A stretch of DNA of 13,334 nt from the NCBI GenBank assembly GCA_030699255.1, contig JAUYJR010000042.1, positions 1-13,334 of the forward strand, read 5' to 3'. This stretch comes from a bacterium (GTDB taxonomy: Bacteria > Patescibacteriota > Minisyncoccia > Minisyncoccales > UBA10102). This document shows, piece by piece, positions 7,050 through 12,280 of the stretch. Position 1 is the stretch's first letter; each line of letters begins with the position of its first letter. The notes beneath the pieces were generated by a model that saw only the letters and a list, made by a program, of their open reading frames with translations, was not told where the DNA came from and made no database searches. Made by a program: the position numbers and the translations under genes.

Positions 7050-7244
7050 ATGGAAAAACCTGTTTCAAACATTGGAACATTCTTTCGGGAAGTAAAAGCC
7101 GAAGCGCGCAAGGTAAACTGGCCAACCCGGGAGCACGTTACAGAGAGTACTATCATTGTACTCAGTTTTGCGGTTGTTATTGCTACATTTCTTGGATTTC
7201 TTGACTTTATTCTCGCTCGAATCATTCAGCTATTCTTCCTATAA
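7050..7244 (+). CDS. secE: Preprotein translocase subunit SecE
   Basis: A small membrane subunit that clamps the SecY channel; 64 residues, the usual bacterial single-span form. The amphipathic N-terminal part FFREVKAEARKVNWPTREH is the SecE signature. One membrane helix follows (about residues 37-58, IIVLSFAVVIATFLGFLDFI), then a short hydrophobic tail. The ATG at 7050 is chosen over an in-frame ATG at 6981 because the latter begins inside the -35 element and adds unrelated residues. nusG starts 4 bases after the stop, in the standard secE-nusG-rplK order. Confidence 0.93.
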   Translation: MEKPVSNIGTFFREVKAEARKVNWPTREHVTESTIIVLSFAVVIATFLGFLDFILARIIQLFFL

Positions 7245-7248
7245 AGTT

Positions 7249-7794
7249 ATGGCAAAACAACAGCTTTCTCAGGAAAAGAACTGGTACGTTATCCATACTT
7301 ACTCGGGATATGAGGATGCCGTTGCCCGGAACTTGAAACAGCGTATAGAGTCTTTGGGAATGGAGGAGAAGATTTTTAGCATTCTTGTTCCAAAAGAGAA
7401 GAAGATAAAGATAAAGAATGGAAAGCGCAAGGTGGTTGAAGAAAAGGTATACCCGGGATATGTGCTGGTTGAAATGATTGTAACAGACGACTCTTGGTAC
7501 GTGGTGCGTAATACTCCCAACGTAACCGGATTTGTAGGATCAGGTACCACGCCAATTCCCGTATCTCTGGAAGAAATTCAACAGCTCAAAAAGCGAATGG
7601 GAGAAGATACTCCTCAGTACCAGATTGAGGTAGAGCAGGGGGATGCCGTTCAGATTATTGATGGACCCTTTAAAGATTTTGATGGAAAGGTTTCCGACAT
7701 AGACAACAAGCGGGGAAAGATAAAGGTGCTTATTAACATGTTTGGAAGGGACACTCCCGTGGAGCTAGATTCCTTGCAGATAAAGAAAATATAG
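7249..7794 (+). CDS. nusG: Transcription termination/antitermination factor NusG
   Basis: NusG binds the RNA polymerase clamp, reduces pausing and links transcription to ribosomes or Rho; 181 residues. The NGN domain starts at NWYVIHTYSGYEDAVARNLK and contains YPGYVLVEM and the GFVGSG motif. The C-terminal KOW domain runs from about residue 130 (GDAVQIIDGPFKDFDGKV) to the end. The ATG at 7249 follows secE by 4 bases; upstream in-frame ATGs lie within secE. No clear ribosome binding site precedes it. rplK follows after 1 base. Confidence 0.96.
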   Translation: MAKQQLSQEKNWYVIHTYSGYEDAVARNLKQRIESLGMEEKIFSILVPKEKKIKIKNGKRKVVEEKVYPGYVLVEMIVTDDSWYVVRNTPNVTGFVGSGTTPIPVSLEEIQQLKKRMGEDTPQYQIEVEQGDAVQIIDGPFKDFDGKVSDIDNKRGKIKVLINMFGRDTPVELDSLQIKKI

Positions 7795-7795
7795 T

Positions 7796-8218
7796 ATGGC
7801 AAAAAAAATAAAGAAAATTGTAAAGCTGCATATCAAGGCCGGAGAAGCAACACCGGCTCCTCCCGTTGGCCCAGCATTAGCTCAACACGGCGTGCAGATA
7901 GGGGAGTTCTGCCAAAAGTTTAATGAACTCACCCGGGAAAAGAAGGGATCAAGGATTCCTACGGAGGTTACGGTATATGAAGATCGCACCTACGACATTA
8001 AACTTCATGAACCACCAGCTTCAGAGCTGTTGAGAAAGATAGCCGGCATAACAAAAGGATCCGGAAATCCAAATAAAAAGAAGGTTGCAACCATCAGCAA
8101 AGAACAGGTTAGGGAGGTTGCCCAGCAGAAGATGCCGGATCTCAATACAACGGATGTTAATCAGGCAATGAGAACAATATCCGGAACCGCAAGAAGCATG
8201 GGAATTGATATAAAATAA
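7796..8218 (+). CDS. rplK: Large ribosomal subunit protein uL11
   Basis: Part of the GTPase-associated centre, binding 23S rRNA beside the L10/L12 stalk; 140 residues, the normal size. The N-terminal domain has VKLHIKAGEATPAPPVGPALAQHG, the proline-rich PPVGPALGQHG-type signature, then GEFCQKFNELT. The C-terminal rRNA-binding domain ends in VNQAMRTISGTARSMGIDIK. It begins 1 base after nusG. In most bacteria rplA (uL1) follows at once; here a terminator follows instead. Confidence 0.96.
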   Translation: MAKKIKKIVKLHIKAGEATPAPPVGPALAQHGVQIGEFCQKFNELTREKKGSRIPTEVTVYEDRTYDIKLHEPPASELLRKIAGITKGSGNPNKKKVATISKEQVREVAQQKMPDLNTTDVNQAMRTISGTARSMGIDIK

Positions 8219-8225
8219 AAAAACC

Positions 8226-8249
8226 AACCGGGCCGCAAGCCCGGTTTTG
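8226..8249 (+). terminator. Intrinsic terminator after rplK
   Basis: AACCGGGC (8226-8233) pairs perfectly with GCCCGGTT (8239-8246) around a 5-base loop, and the T-run spans 8245-8248. It lies 8 bases after the rplK stop and ends secE-nusG-rplK. Its T-run overlaps the -35 of the next promoter. Confidence 0.85.
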
Positions 8250-8274
8250 CTCTTTTAAGAAATTTGCGTATACT
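8247..8274 (+). promoter_or_regulatory. Promoter of the dCMP deaminase gene, leaderless
   Basis: A -35 TTGCTC (8247-8252) and a -10 TATACT (8269-8274), the same -10 as at pheS, are 16 bases apart. Transcription would start near 8281 and the ATG is at 8282, so the message would have essentially no leader. Confidence 0.6.
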
Positions 8275-8281
8275 GAACTGT

Positions 8282-8788
8282 ATGAAAGAAACAACATTTC
8301 CTCCTTATCCTCCTCGCCCCACATGGGACGAATATTTTATGATGATGGCAAAACTTGCCGCTGTCATGGCAACGTGCCCAAAAAGACACGTTGGAGCCGT
8401 TGTTGTGAAGAATCGACGTATTGTTACAACCGGGTTCAACGGAGCTCCTCCAGGATTGCCTCATTGTACGGAAGTTGGTTGCCTTGTATTTGAGGATGAA
8501 GGAACTTCGTGTCGCCGCGTTCTTCACGCGGAGCATAATGCTATTTTACAAGATTCAGGAAAGATGAATGGTGCCACAATCTACACATCCTACCTCCCAT
8601 GCCTTGACTGTATGAAGGCAATTATTGGAGCAAAAATTGTAGAAATTGTCTACGAAAAAGAGAGCGGAAGCGCAAAAAAACGCTATCAAGAATCTCGATC
8701 GTTTGCAGAACAGGCAGGTATCCATCTTCGAAAGATTCCCGCCGTTGATATTGCGAATTATCTTCTAAAGCACGAGCAAGCACACTAG
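8282..8788 (+). CDS. Deoxycytidylate (dCMP) deaminase, ComEB type
   Basis: Converts dCMP to dUMP, the substrate of thymidylate synthase; 168 residues. It belongs to the zinc-dependent cytidine deaminase fold: H82-A83-E84 (LHAEHN) supplies one zinc ligand and the proton-shuttling Glu, and P106-C107-x2-C110 (PCLDC) supplies the other ligands. The N-terminal TCPKRHVGAVVVKNRRIVTTGFNG block is typical of dCMP deaminases. ATG 8282 is preferred over 8264, which would start upstream of the predicted transcript. The stop TAG overlaps the thyA stop on the other strand. With thyA next door, its role is clearly dTMP supply. Confidence 0.95.
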   Translation: MKETTFPPYPPRPTWDEYFMMMAKLAAVMATCPKRHVGAVVVKNRRIVTTGFNGAPPGLPHCTEVGCLVFEDEGTSCRRVLHAEHNAILQDSGKMNGATIYTSYLPCLDCMKAIIGAKIVEIVYEKESGSAKKRYQESRSFAEQAGIHLRKIPAVDIANYLLKHEQAH

Positions 8789-9786
8789 AATCCTCCAATG
8801 TTTGCAATCTCAGCCTTAATAGGCGGGTGAGGTTCGTAGTTCTCAACAGCAATGTCTCCGAATGTAAAATCATCAATTTCTTTGATGCTTGAGTTGAGTT
8901 TGAGCGTGGGCCATGGTTTTGGTTCACGAGTAAGCTGTTCTTGCACTGCTTCTGAGTGATTTGAATAGGTGTGCACATCCCCAAAGGTATGCACAAACTC
9001 TCCGGGCTCAATGCCTACAATTTGAGCAATCATATGCGTGAGCAAGGCATAACTTGCAATATTGAATGGAACCCCAAGGAACATATCGGCGCTTCGCTGA
9101 TACAGTCCGCAATTAAGCTTATCGTTTGTGACAGCAAACTGAAAAGTGGTATGACAAAACGGAGGAACTTCGTTGGCATTTCCCTCTGAAGCCATTTCAT
9201 AGATAAAATCAGGATTCCATCCCGATACTACATAGGATTTTCTATATGGCTTACTCCTCAGTCCTTTTATGACCCAACCAAGCTGATCTATCTCTCGCCC
9301 ATCGGATGAGGGCCAGCGTCGCCACATTCTTCCATATACGGTAATGAGATCTCCCCACTTTTTTACGAACGGGCTCTCGGGACTTTCAGATGCGAGCTTT
9401 GCAATAAATGCATCCTGCGTCATGTCTTCATGTTCTCCCGCAAGAGCTGCTTTGTGATGGCGTTTCCATGCCCACTCATCCCAGATATGAACATTATTAT
9501 CCACAAGGTATTTGATATTGGAGCTTCCGGACAAAAACCATAGAAGTTCATGGATTATACCTCTTGTAAATACCTTCTTTGTGGTAAGCAAAGGAAAGGA
9601 TTGAGAAAGATCAAAACGTATCTGCCTGCCAAAAACGGATCGAATAAAAGGGGGCTCCTCTCCCTTGTCCTTGTATTGCTGCAGAACTTCAGGAGTGAAG
9701 AACAACTTCTTATCAGATCCATTTTCAAGAATATCTCTGAGAAGATTTAAGTACTGAAATTCCGGATGTTGAGTGTTGTTTGTCAT
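8785..9786 (-). CDS. thyA: Thymidylate synthase (ThyA type)
   Basis: Methylates dUMP to dTMP with 5,10-methylene-tetrahydrofolate, releasing dihydrofolate; 333 residues against about 264 in E. coli. The catalytic Cys is C211 (VPPFCHTTFQF). The phosphate-binding QRSAD (230-234) is followed by MFLGVPFNIASYALL. HTFGDVHTYSNH (266-277) and EPHPPIKAEIA near the end are also standard. The extra length is largely an insert at about 100-145 (WDEWAWKRHHKAALAGEHED onward), as in the longer ThyA subgroup. It ends tail-to-tail with dCMP deaminase, sharing CTAG, and starts head-to-head with dihydrofolate reductase, the enzyme that recycles its folate product. Confidence 0.96.
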   Translation of the reverse strand: MTNNTQHPEFQYLNLLRDILENGSDKKLFFTPEVLQQYKDKGEEPPFIRSVFGRQIRFDLSQSFPLLTTKKVFTRGIIHELLWFLSGSSNIKYLVDNNVHIWDEWAWKRHHKAALAGEHEDMTQDAFIAKLASESPESPFVKKWGDLITVYGRMWRRWPSSDGREIDQLGWVIKGLRSKPYRKSYVVSGWNPDFIYEMASEGNANEVPPFCHTTFQFAVTNDKLNCGLYQRSADMFLGVPFNIASYALLTHMIAQIVGIEPGEFVHTFGDVHTYSNHSEAVQEQLTREPKPWPTLKLNSSIKEIDDFTFGDIAVENYEPHPPIKAEIANIGGF

Positions 9787-9797
9787 TATGATAGAAT
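9769..9797 (+). promoter_or_regulatory. folA promoter, overlapping the thyA promoter
   Basis: A -35 TTGAGT (9769-9774) and a -10 TAGAAT (9792-9797) are 17 bases apart. Transcription would start near 9804. The -10 occupies almost the same bases as the thyA -10 on the other strand, and the -35 lies inside the thyA coding region. Confidence 0.5.
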
Positions 9798-9821
9798 ACC
9801 AAGAGGAGATAGAGGAGTCAA
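9793..9821 (-). promoter_or_regulatory. thyA promoter, leaderless
   Basis: Read on the minus strand, a -35 TTGACT (9821-9816) and an extended -10 TGG-TATTCT (hexamer 9798-9793) are 17 bases apart. The predicted start falls near 9786, the A of the thyA ATG, so the message has no leader. Confidence 0.65.
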
Positions 9822-9834
9822 TAAGAAAAATACC

Positions 9835-10335
9835 GTGAACGTCTTTCTGATAGCTGCAATCTCAACTGATGGCTTTATTGCTCCTTCTAATGGAGCTCTT
9901 CTTCCTTCTACGGCATGGACAAGTGGGGCGGATAAGAAGTTTTTTACAGAAAGAACAAAGCAGGCTGGCGTCATCATTATGGGATCTCGCACTTTTGAAA
10001 CCATAGGGCGCCCGTTGCCGGGGCGACACACAATTGTATACTCAAACGATAAAACGTACGAGGGTGTGGAAACAACCAATAAGGATCCTCACCTTCTGCT
10101 TAAGGATTTGGAAAAACGAGGATACACGGAAGTTGCCATATGCGGAGGGGCAAGCGTGTATACCATGTTTCTTGAAGCTGGCTTAATTAATACTTTTTAT
10201 TTAACCGTGGAACCTGTTTTATTTGGTCAGGGAGTGTCATTATTTTCAAAGGCTGTATCCGTGAACCTTTCTCTCCAAACAATAACAAAGCTGGATAATC
10301 AATCAATTCTTATTGAATATGGTATTAGGCATTAA
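9835..10335 (+). CDS. folA: Dihydrofolate reductase
   Basis: Reduces dihydrofolate, the by-product of ThyA, to tetrahydrofolate with NADPH; 166 residues. From a GTG start the protein begins MNVFLIAAISTDGFIA, the normal DHFR N-terminus. D33 in the SGADKKFFTERT stretch matches the substrate-binding acid. The NADPH motifs are MGSRTFETIGRPLPGR (49-64) and ICGGASVY (102-109). The C-terminal TVEPVLFGQGVSLF also resembles RibD reductase domains, but the ThyA neighbour favours DHFR. An in-frame ATG at 9766 lies within thyA and upstream of the predicted transcript, so it was not used. AGAGGAG (9811-9817) is the best ribosome-binding-like site, but it is 17 bases away. The 3' end overlaps the next gene by 17 bases. 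Confidence 0.92.
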   Translation: MNVFLIAAISTDGFIAPSNGALLPSTAWTSGADKKFFTERTKQAGVIIMGSRTFETIGRPLPGRHTIVYSNDKTYEGVETTNKDPHLLLKDLEKRGYTEVAICGGASVYTMFLEAGLINTFYLTVEPVLFGQGVSLFSKAVSVNLSLQTITKLDNQSILIEYGIRH

Positions 10336-10858
10336 AGAACTTCATCAACTTGTACAAGAAGAAAAGCTGGTAGAGAGATTGTCTACAAGAGAGCTGGAAA
10401 ATCCCGAGGGTGCCGGATTTGATTTGCGCATTGGGGAGCTTTATGAAATTTCAGGGAAAGGATTTCTTGGAGTAGAGGAGCGAGAAACTCCCGACATGAC
10501 ACTTGTTGCAACCTATAAAGAAGGGGAAACAATAAGGGTTTCTCTTAAACCTCACACGTACTACCTCATGAAAACGATTGAATCGGTGAACATGCCAGAA
10601 GACTTGTTGGCTATTATGACCCCTCGCTCCACGCTTTTCCGTTCCGGAGTTTACCTCTTTGGCGGACAAGTTCCTCCAGGGTATAAAGGAGGATTGAGTA
10701 TGGGTCTTTGCAATTTTCGCAATGAAGAATTTGATTTGGAAATGGGAGCCCGGATGGTGCACATTATGTTCTTTGAGGTAAAAGGGAAAGGTAATCTTTA
10801 TAGAGGACAATGGCAAGGAGGCAGAGTAACAACAGATCAAAAAGAAACTCAGGTGTAA
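10319..10858 (+). CDS. dCTP deaminase/dUTPase-fold protein with altered catalytic positions
   Basis: A member of the trimeric Dcd/dUTPase family; 179 residues. Family landmarks are PEGAGFDLRIGELYE (29-43), TPRSTLFRSG (101-110, equivalent to RSSLxRxG), GQVPPGYKGGLSMGLCN (116-132), GARMVHIMFFEV (143-154) and a C-terminal YRGQWQGG (161-168). In Dcd the third block usually reads IDPG(F/W)xGxxTLEL. Here the Asp is replaced by P119 and the catalytic Glu position reads G129 (SMGLCN). Neither the Dcd general base nor the dUTPase Asp is obvious. The ATG at 10319 lies inside folA (17-base overlap), implying coupled translation. It may be a divergent dUTPase/dCTP deaminase, or a nucleotide-binding relative without that activity. 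Confidence 0.82.
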   Translation: MVLGIKELHQLVQEEKLVERLSTRELENPEGAGFDLRIGELYEISGKGFLGVEERETPDMTLVATYKEGETIRVSLKPHTYYLMKTIESVNMPEDLLAIMTPRSTLFRSGVYLFGGQVPPGYKGGLSMGLCNFRNEEFDLEMGARMVHIMFFEVKGKGNLYRGQWQGGRVTTDQKETQV

Positions 10859-10930
10859 CTCCGCGAAGAAGTACGACCTTGCGAAAAACCAAACAAAATA
10901 GCTTATTTCTATAAAGCAAGTAAGTGTGTC

Positions 10931-10970
10931 ATACCATAAAAAGTTCACGATCGTGAACTTTTTATGGTAT
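10931..10970. repeat. 40-bp perfect palindrome, copy 1
   Basis: Each half is ATACCATAAAAAGTTCACGA, with no spacer. It lies between the convergent 3' ends of the Dcd-like gene and the regulator. As RNA it forms a stem with a GTTCACGA/TCGTGAAC core followed by TTTTT on both strands, so it could act as a bidirectional terminator. The 38 central bases are identical to copy 2 at 11548-11585, which suggests a DNA-binding site or an element end as well. Confidence 0.85.
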
Positions 10971-10995
10971 ATGGTGCCCATCCTCTCTTTTTATG

Positions 10996-11535
10996 TTACA
11001 AGCCAAAAATTTTCCGCAAATCTTTGTCATCGTAGATGTTTTGAATGATGAGTACACGCACATCTCCACGCATTTCAATATTCCACAACTTAAGAAGGCA
11101 CAAAAGCTCTTCGATAATATCGTAAGGCGTAATCCAAAAACTTTTTTGGAGCTCTATACATCCCAGTATGCGCAATTCACGGCGCAGAATATCTCGGTCA
11201 TGCCGCCGTTCTTCAAGAATATCAAACGCGATTGCCCGATACTTTCCATCCCACTTTTTTTCCTGTTTTTGCAGTACTCTATAGCGGAGCGCCTTTGTTC
11301 GTCCATAAGAAGTGAGGACATATTGGCCTTCGGACGTTTTTTTGAAGCATTTGCTATACTTGAAGTTATTCAACTGAGAACTCCGCCACCGAGCAGAGTA
11401 GCGAAATTGATACTCATTTTCCCGGATAAAGCTATGGGGATTAACTACAAGGTCCGCACCAATCTTCAAAAGCTCTAGGCTTGTTTCTCCCAGGTATTCA
11501 AGAATGTGCTGCGTGAGAGTTTTTTGTTTCGCCAT
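10996..11535 (-). CDS. PaaX-like regulator: winged helix plus Cas2-like domain
   Basis: A probable DNA-binding repressor of 179 residues. Residues 1-90 look like a winged-helix domain (HILEYLGETSLELLKIGADL, then a strand-rich wing ending EGQYVLTSYGRTKALRY). Residues 95-179 match the ferredoxin-like Cas2/PaaX middle domain: KWDGKYRAIAFDILEERRHDRDILRRELRILG, LQKSFWITPYDI, then VRVLIIQNIYDDKDLRKIF. D105 sits where Cas2 has its metal-binding Asp, but no CRISPR array or cas gene is present, so a regulatory role is preferred to nuclease. The start lies 12 bases from an identical-palindrome operator, with a -10 at 11549-11544 on this strand, predicting an almost leaderless, self-repressed message. 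It sits alone on the minus strand between nucleotide-synthesis genes. The family call rests on motif recognition. Confidence 0.75.
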   Translation of the reverse strand: MAKQKTLTQHILEYLGETSLELLKIGADLVVNPHSFIRENEYQFRYSARWRSSQLNNFKYSKCFKKTSEGQYVLTSYGRTKALRYRVLQKQEKKWDGKYRAIAFDILEERRHDRDILRRELRILGCIELQKSFWITPYDIIEELLCLLKLWNIEMRGDVRVLIIQNIYDDKDLRKIFGL

Positions 11536-11543
11536 ATACTTCT

Positions 11544-11568
11544 ATCATACCATAAAAAGTTCACGATC
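11544..11568 (-). promoter_or_regulatory. Promoter of the regulator gene, overlapping the operator
   Basis: Read on the minus strand, TATGAT (11549-11544) is the -10. A weak -35 (TCACGA, or TTCACG one base further upstream) lies inside the palindrome with a 17-18-base spacer. The start falls near 11537, 1-2 bases before the ATG. A protein bound to the palindrome would cover both the -35 and the spacer. Confidence 0.5.
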
Positions 11569-11585
11569 GTGAACTTTTTATGGTA
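11548..11585. repeat. 38-bp perfect palindrome, copy 2, probable operator
   Basis: Each half is TACCATAAAAAGTTCACGA; it is identical to the centre of copy 1, and the match also includes CA directly before it. It lies in the divergent space between the regulator gene and tmk, overlapping the regulator promoter and ending 4 bases before the likely tmk -35. The position fits an operator for autoregulation and perhaps control of tmk. Confidence 0.85.
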
Positions 11586-11589
11586 GGGG

Positions 11590-11617
11590 TTTTCAAATAA
11601 GAAAAATAAGCTATAAT
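11590..11617 (+). promoter_or_regulatory. Promoter region of tmk-gatB
   Basis: A -35 TTTTCA (11590-11595) and a perfect -10 TATAAT (11612-11617) are 16 bases apart, giving a start near 11624. A second TATAAT at 11625-11630 lacks a convincing -35 but would place the start about 10 bases before the tmk ATG. GGAGAG (11619-11624) is the only purine-rich site ahead of the gene. Confidence 0.55.
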
Positions 11618-11647
11618 TGGAGAGTATAATAGAGAATATGAATAAGT

Positions 11648-12280
11648 ATGAATAAGAACGAATACCCAGGCAAGTTTATCGTATTTGAAGGATTAGATGG
11701 ATCTGGCCAATCAACACAAGTTGAGCTCTTCTCAAAATTTCTTTCTAGTCCCGCGCAGAAACGATTATTAAAGCATAAGGGCGTTCATGTTACAAAAGAG
11801 CCCACCCCTGGACTTATTGGCGGATTGATTCGCGCTCAATTGACACATGTTTGGAAATCTAGCCCGGAAAGTCTTCAACTTCTCTTTGCGGCGGATCGCC
11901 TTTATCATTTGGAAAAAGAGATAATTCCGCTTTTAAAAAAGGGGGTGACTGTAATTTGTGATCGTTATTTTTTTTCAACCGTAGCATTTGGCAATGTTGA
12001 CGTACAGGACAGACCATGGCTTTTATCAATCAACGAAAAGGCGCTTTCTCCCGACCTGGTCATTCTTTTAAAAGTTGCCCCAAAGACGTGCATTGAACGC
12101 ATCCGCGAAAGCAGGCACAGCATAGAACTTTTTGAGAGAGAAAAAATTCTTGAGAAGGTCTGGGAAACGTATAGCTGGCTTGCGAAAAAATTTTCCTACA
12201 CGAGAATAGTTGACGGAGAGAAACCAATAGAGCATGTTTCGGAAGCAATTCAAAACATTCTTATCAAGAAGTTTTCATGA
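11648..12280 (+). CDS. tmk: Thymidylate kinase with Gln in place of the Walker A Lys
   Basis: Phosphorylates dTMP to dTDP; 210 residues, normal size. The P-loop reads GLDGSGQST (15-23), where the usual motif has GSGKST, so Q21 replaces the lysine that contacts ATP phosphates. The other landmarks are intact: TKEPTPG (49-55, the dTMP-binding region), LLFAADR (78-84), CDRYFFSTVAF (104-114, the DRY/S motif), and the lid-type RIRESRHSIELFERE (151-165). The rest of the sequence shows no decay, so it is probably a working variant. The gene follows the palindrome operator and shares an ATGA overlap with gatB. It completes the dTTP branch formed by the upstream genes. Confidence 0.92.
   Translation: MNKNEYPGKFIVFEGLDGSGQSTQVELFSKFLSSPAQKRLLKHKGVHVTKEPTPGLIGGLIRAQLTHVWKSSPESLQLLFAADRLYHLEKEIIPLLKKGVTVICDRYFFSTVAFGNVDVQDRPWLLSINEKALSPDLVILLKVAPKTCIERIRESRHSIELFEREKILEKVWETYSWLAKKFSYTRIVDGEKPIEHVSEAIQNILIKKFS

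Noticed and set aside
9788..9838. A 16-codon frame whose TGA overlaps the folA GTG, like a coupled leader peptide
   Set aside because: Its ATG lies upstream of the predicted folA transcript start (about 9804) and within the promoter -10 region, so it would not be transcribed from that promoter.
10451..10981. Minus-strand open frame of 176 codons
   Set aside because: It is antisense to the Dcd-like gene, and its N-terminal part translates palindrome copy 1.
10993..11478. Plus-strand open frame of 161 codons
   Set aside because: It lies opposite the PaaX-like gene, has no family features, and the minus-strand product is clearly better.
10931..11585. Repeated palindromes as a CRISPR array
   Set aside because: There are only two copies, about 580 bases apart with a gene between them, and no regular spacers.
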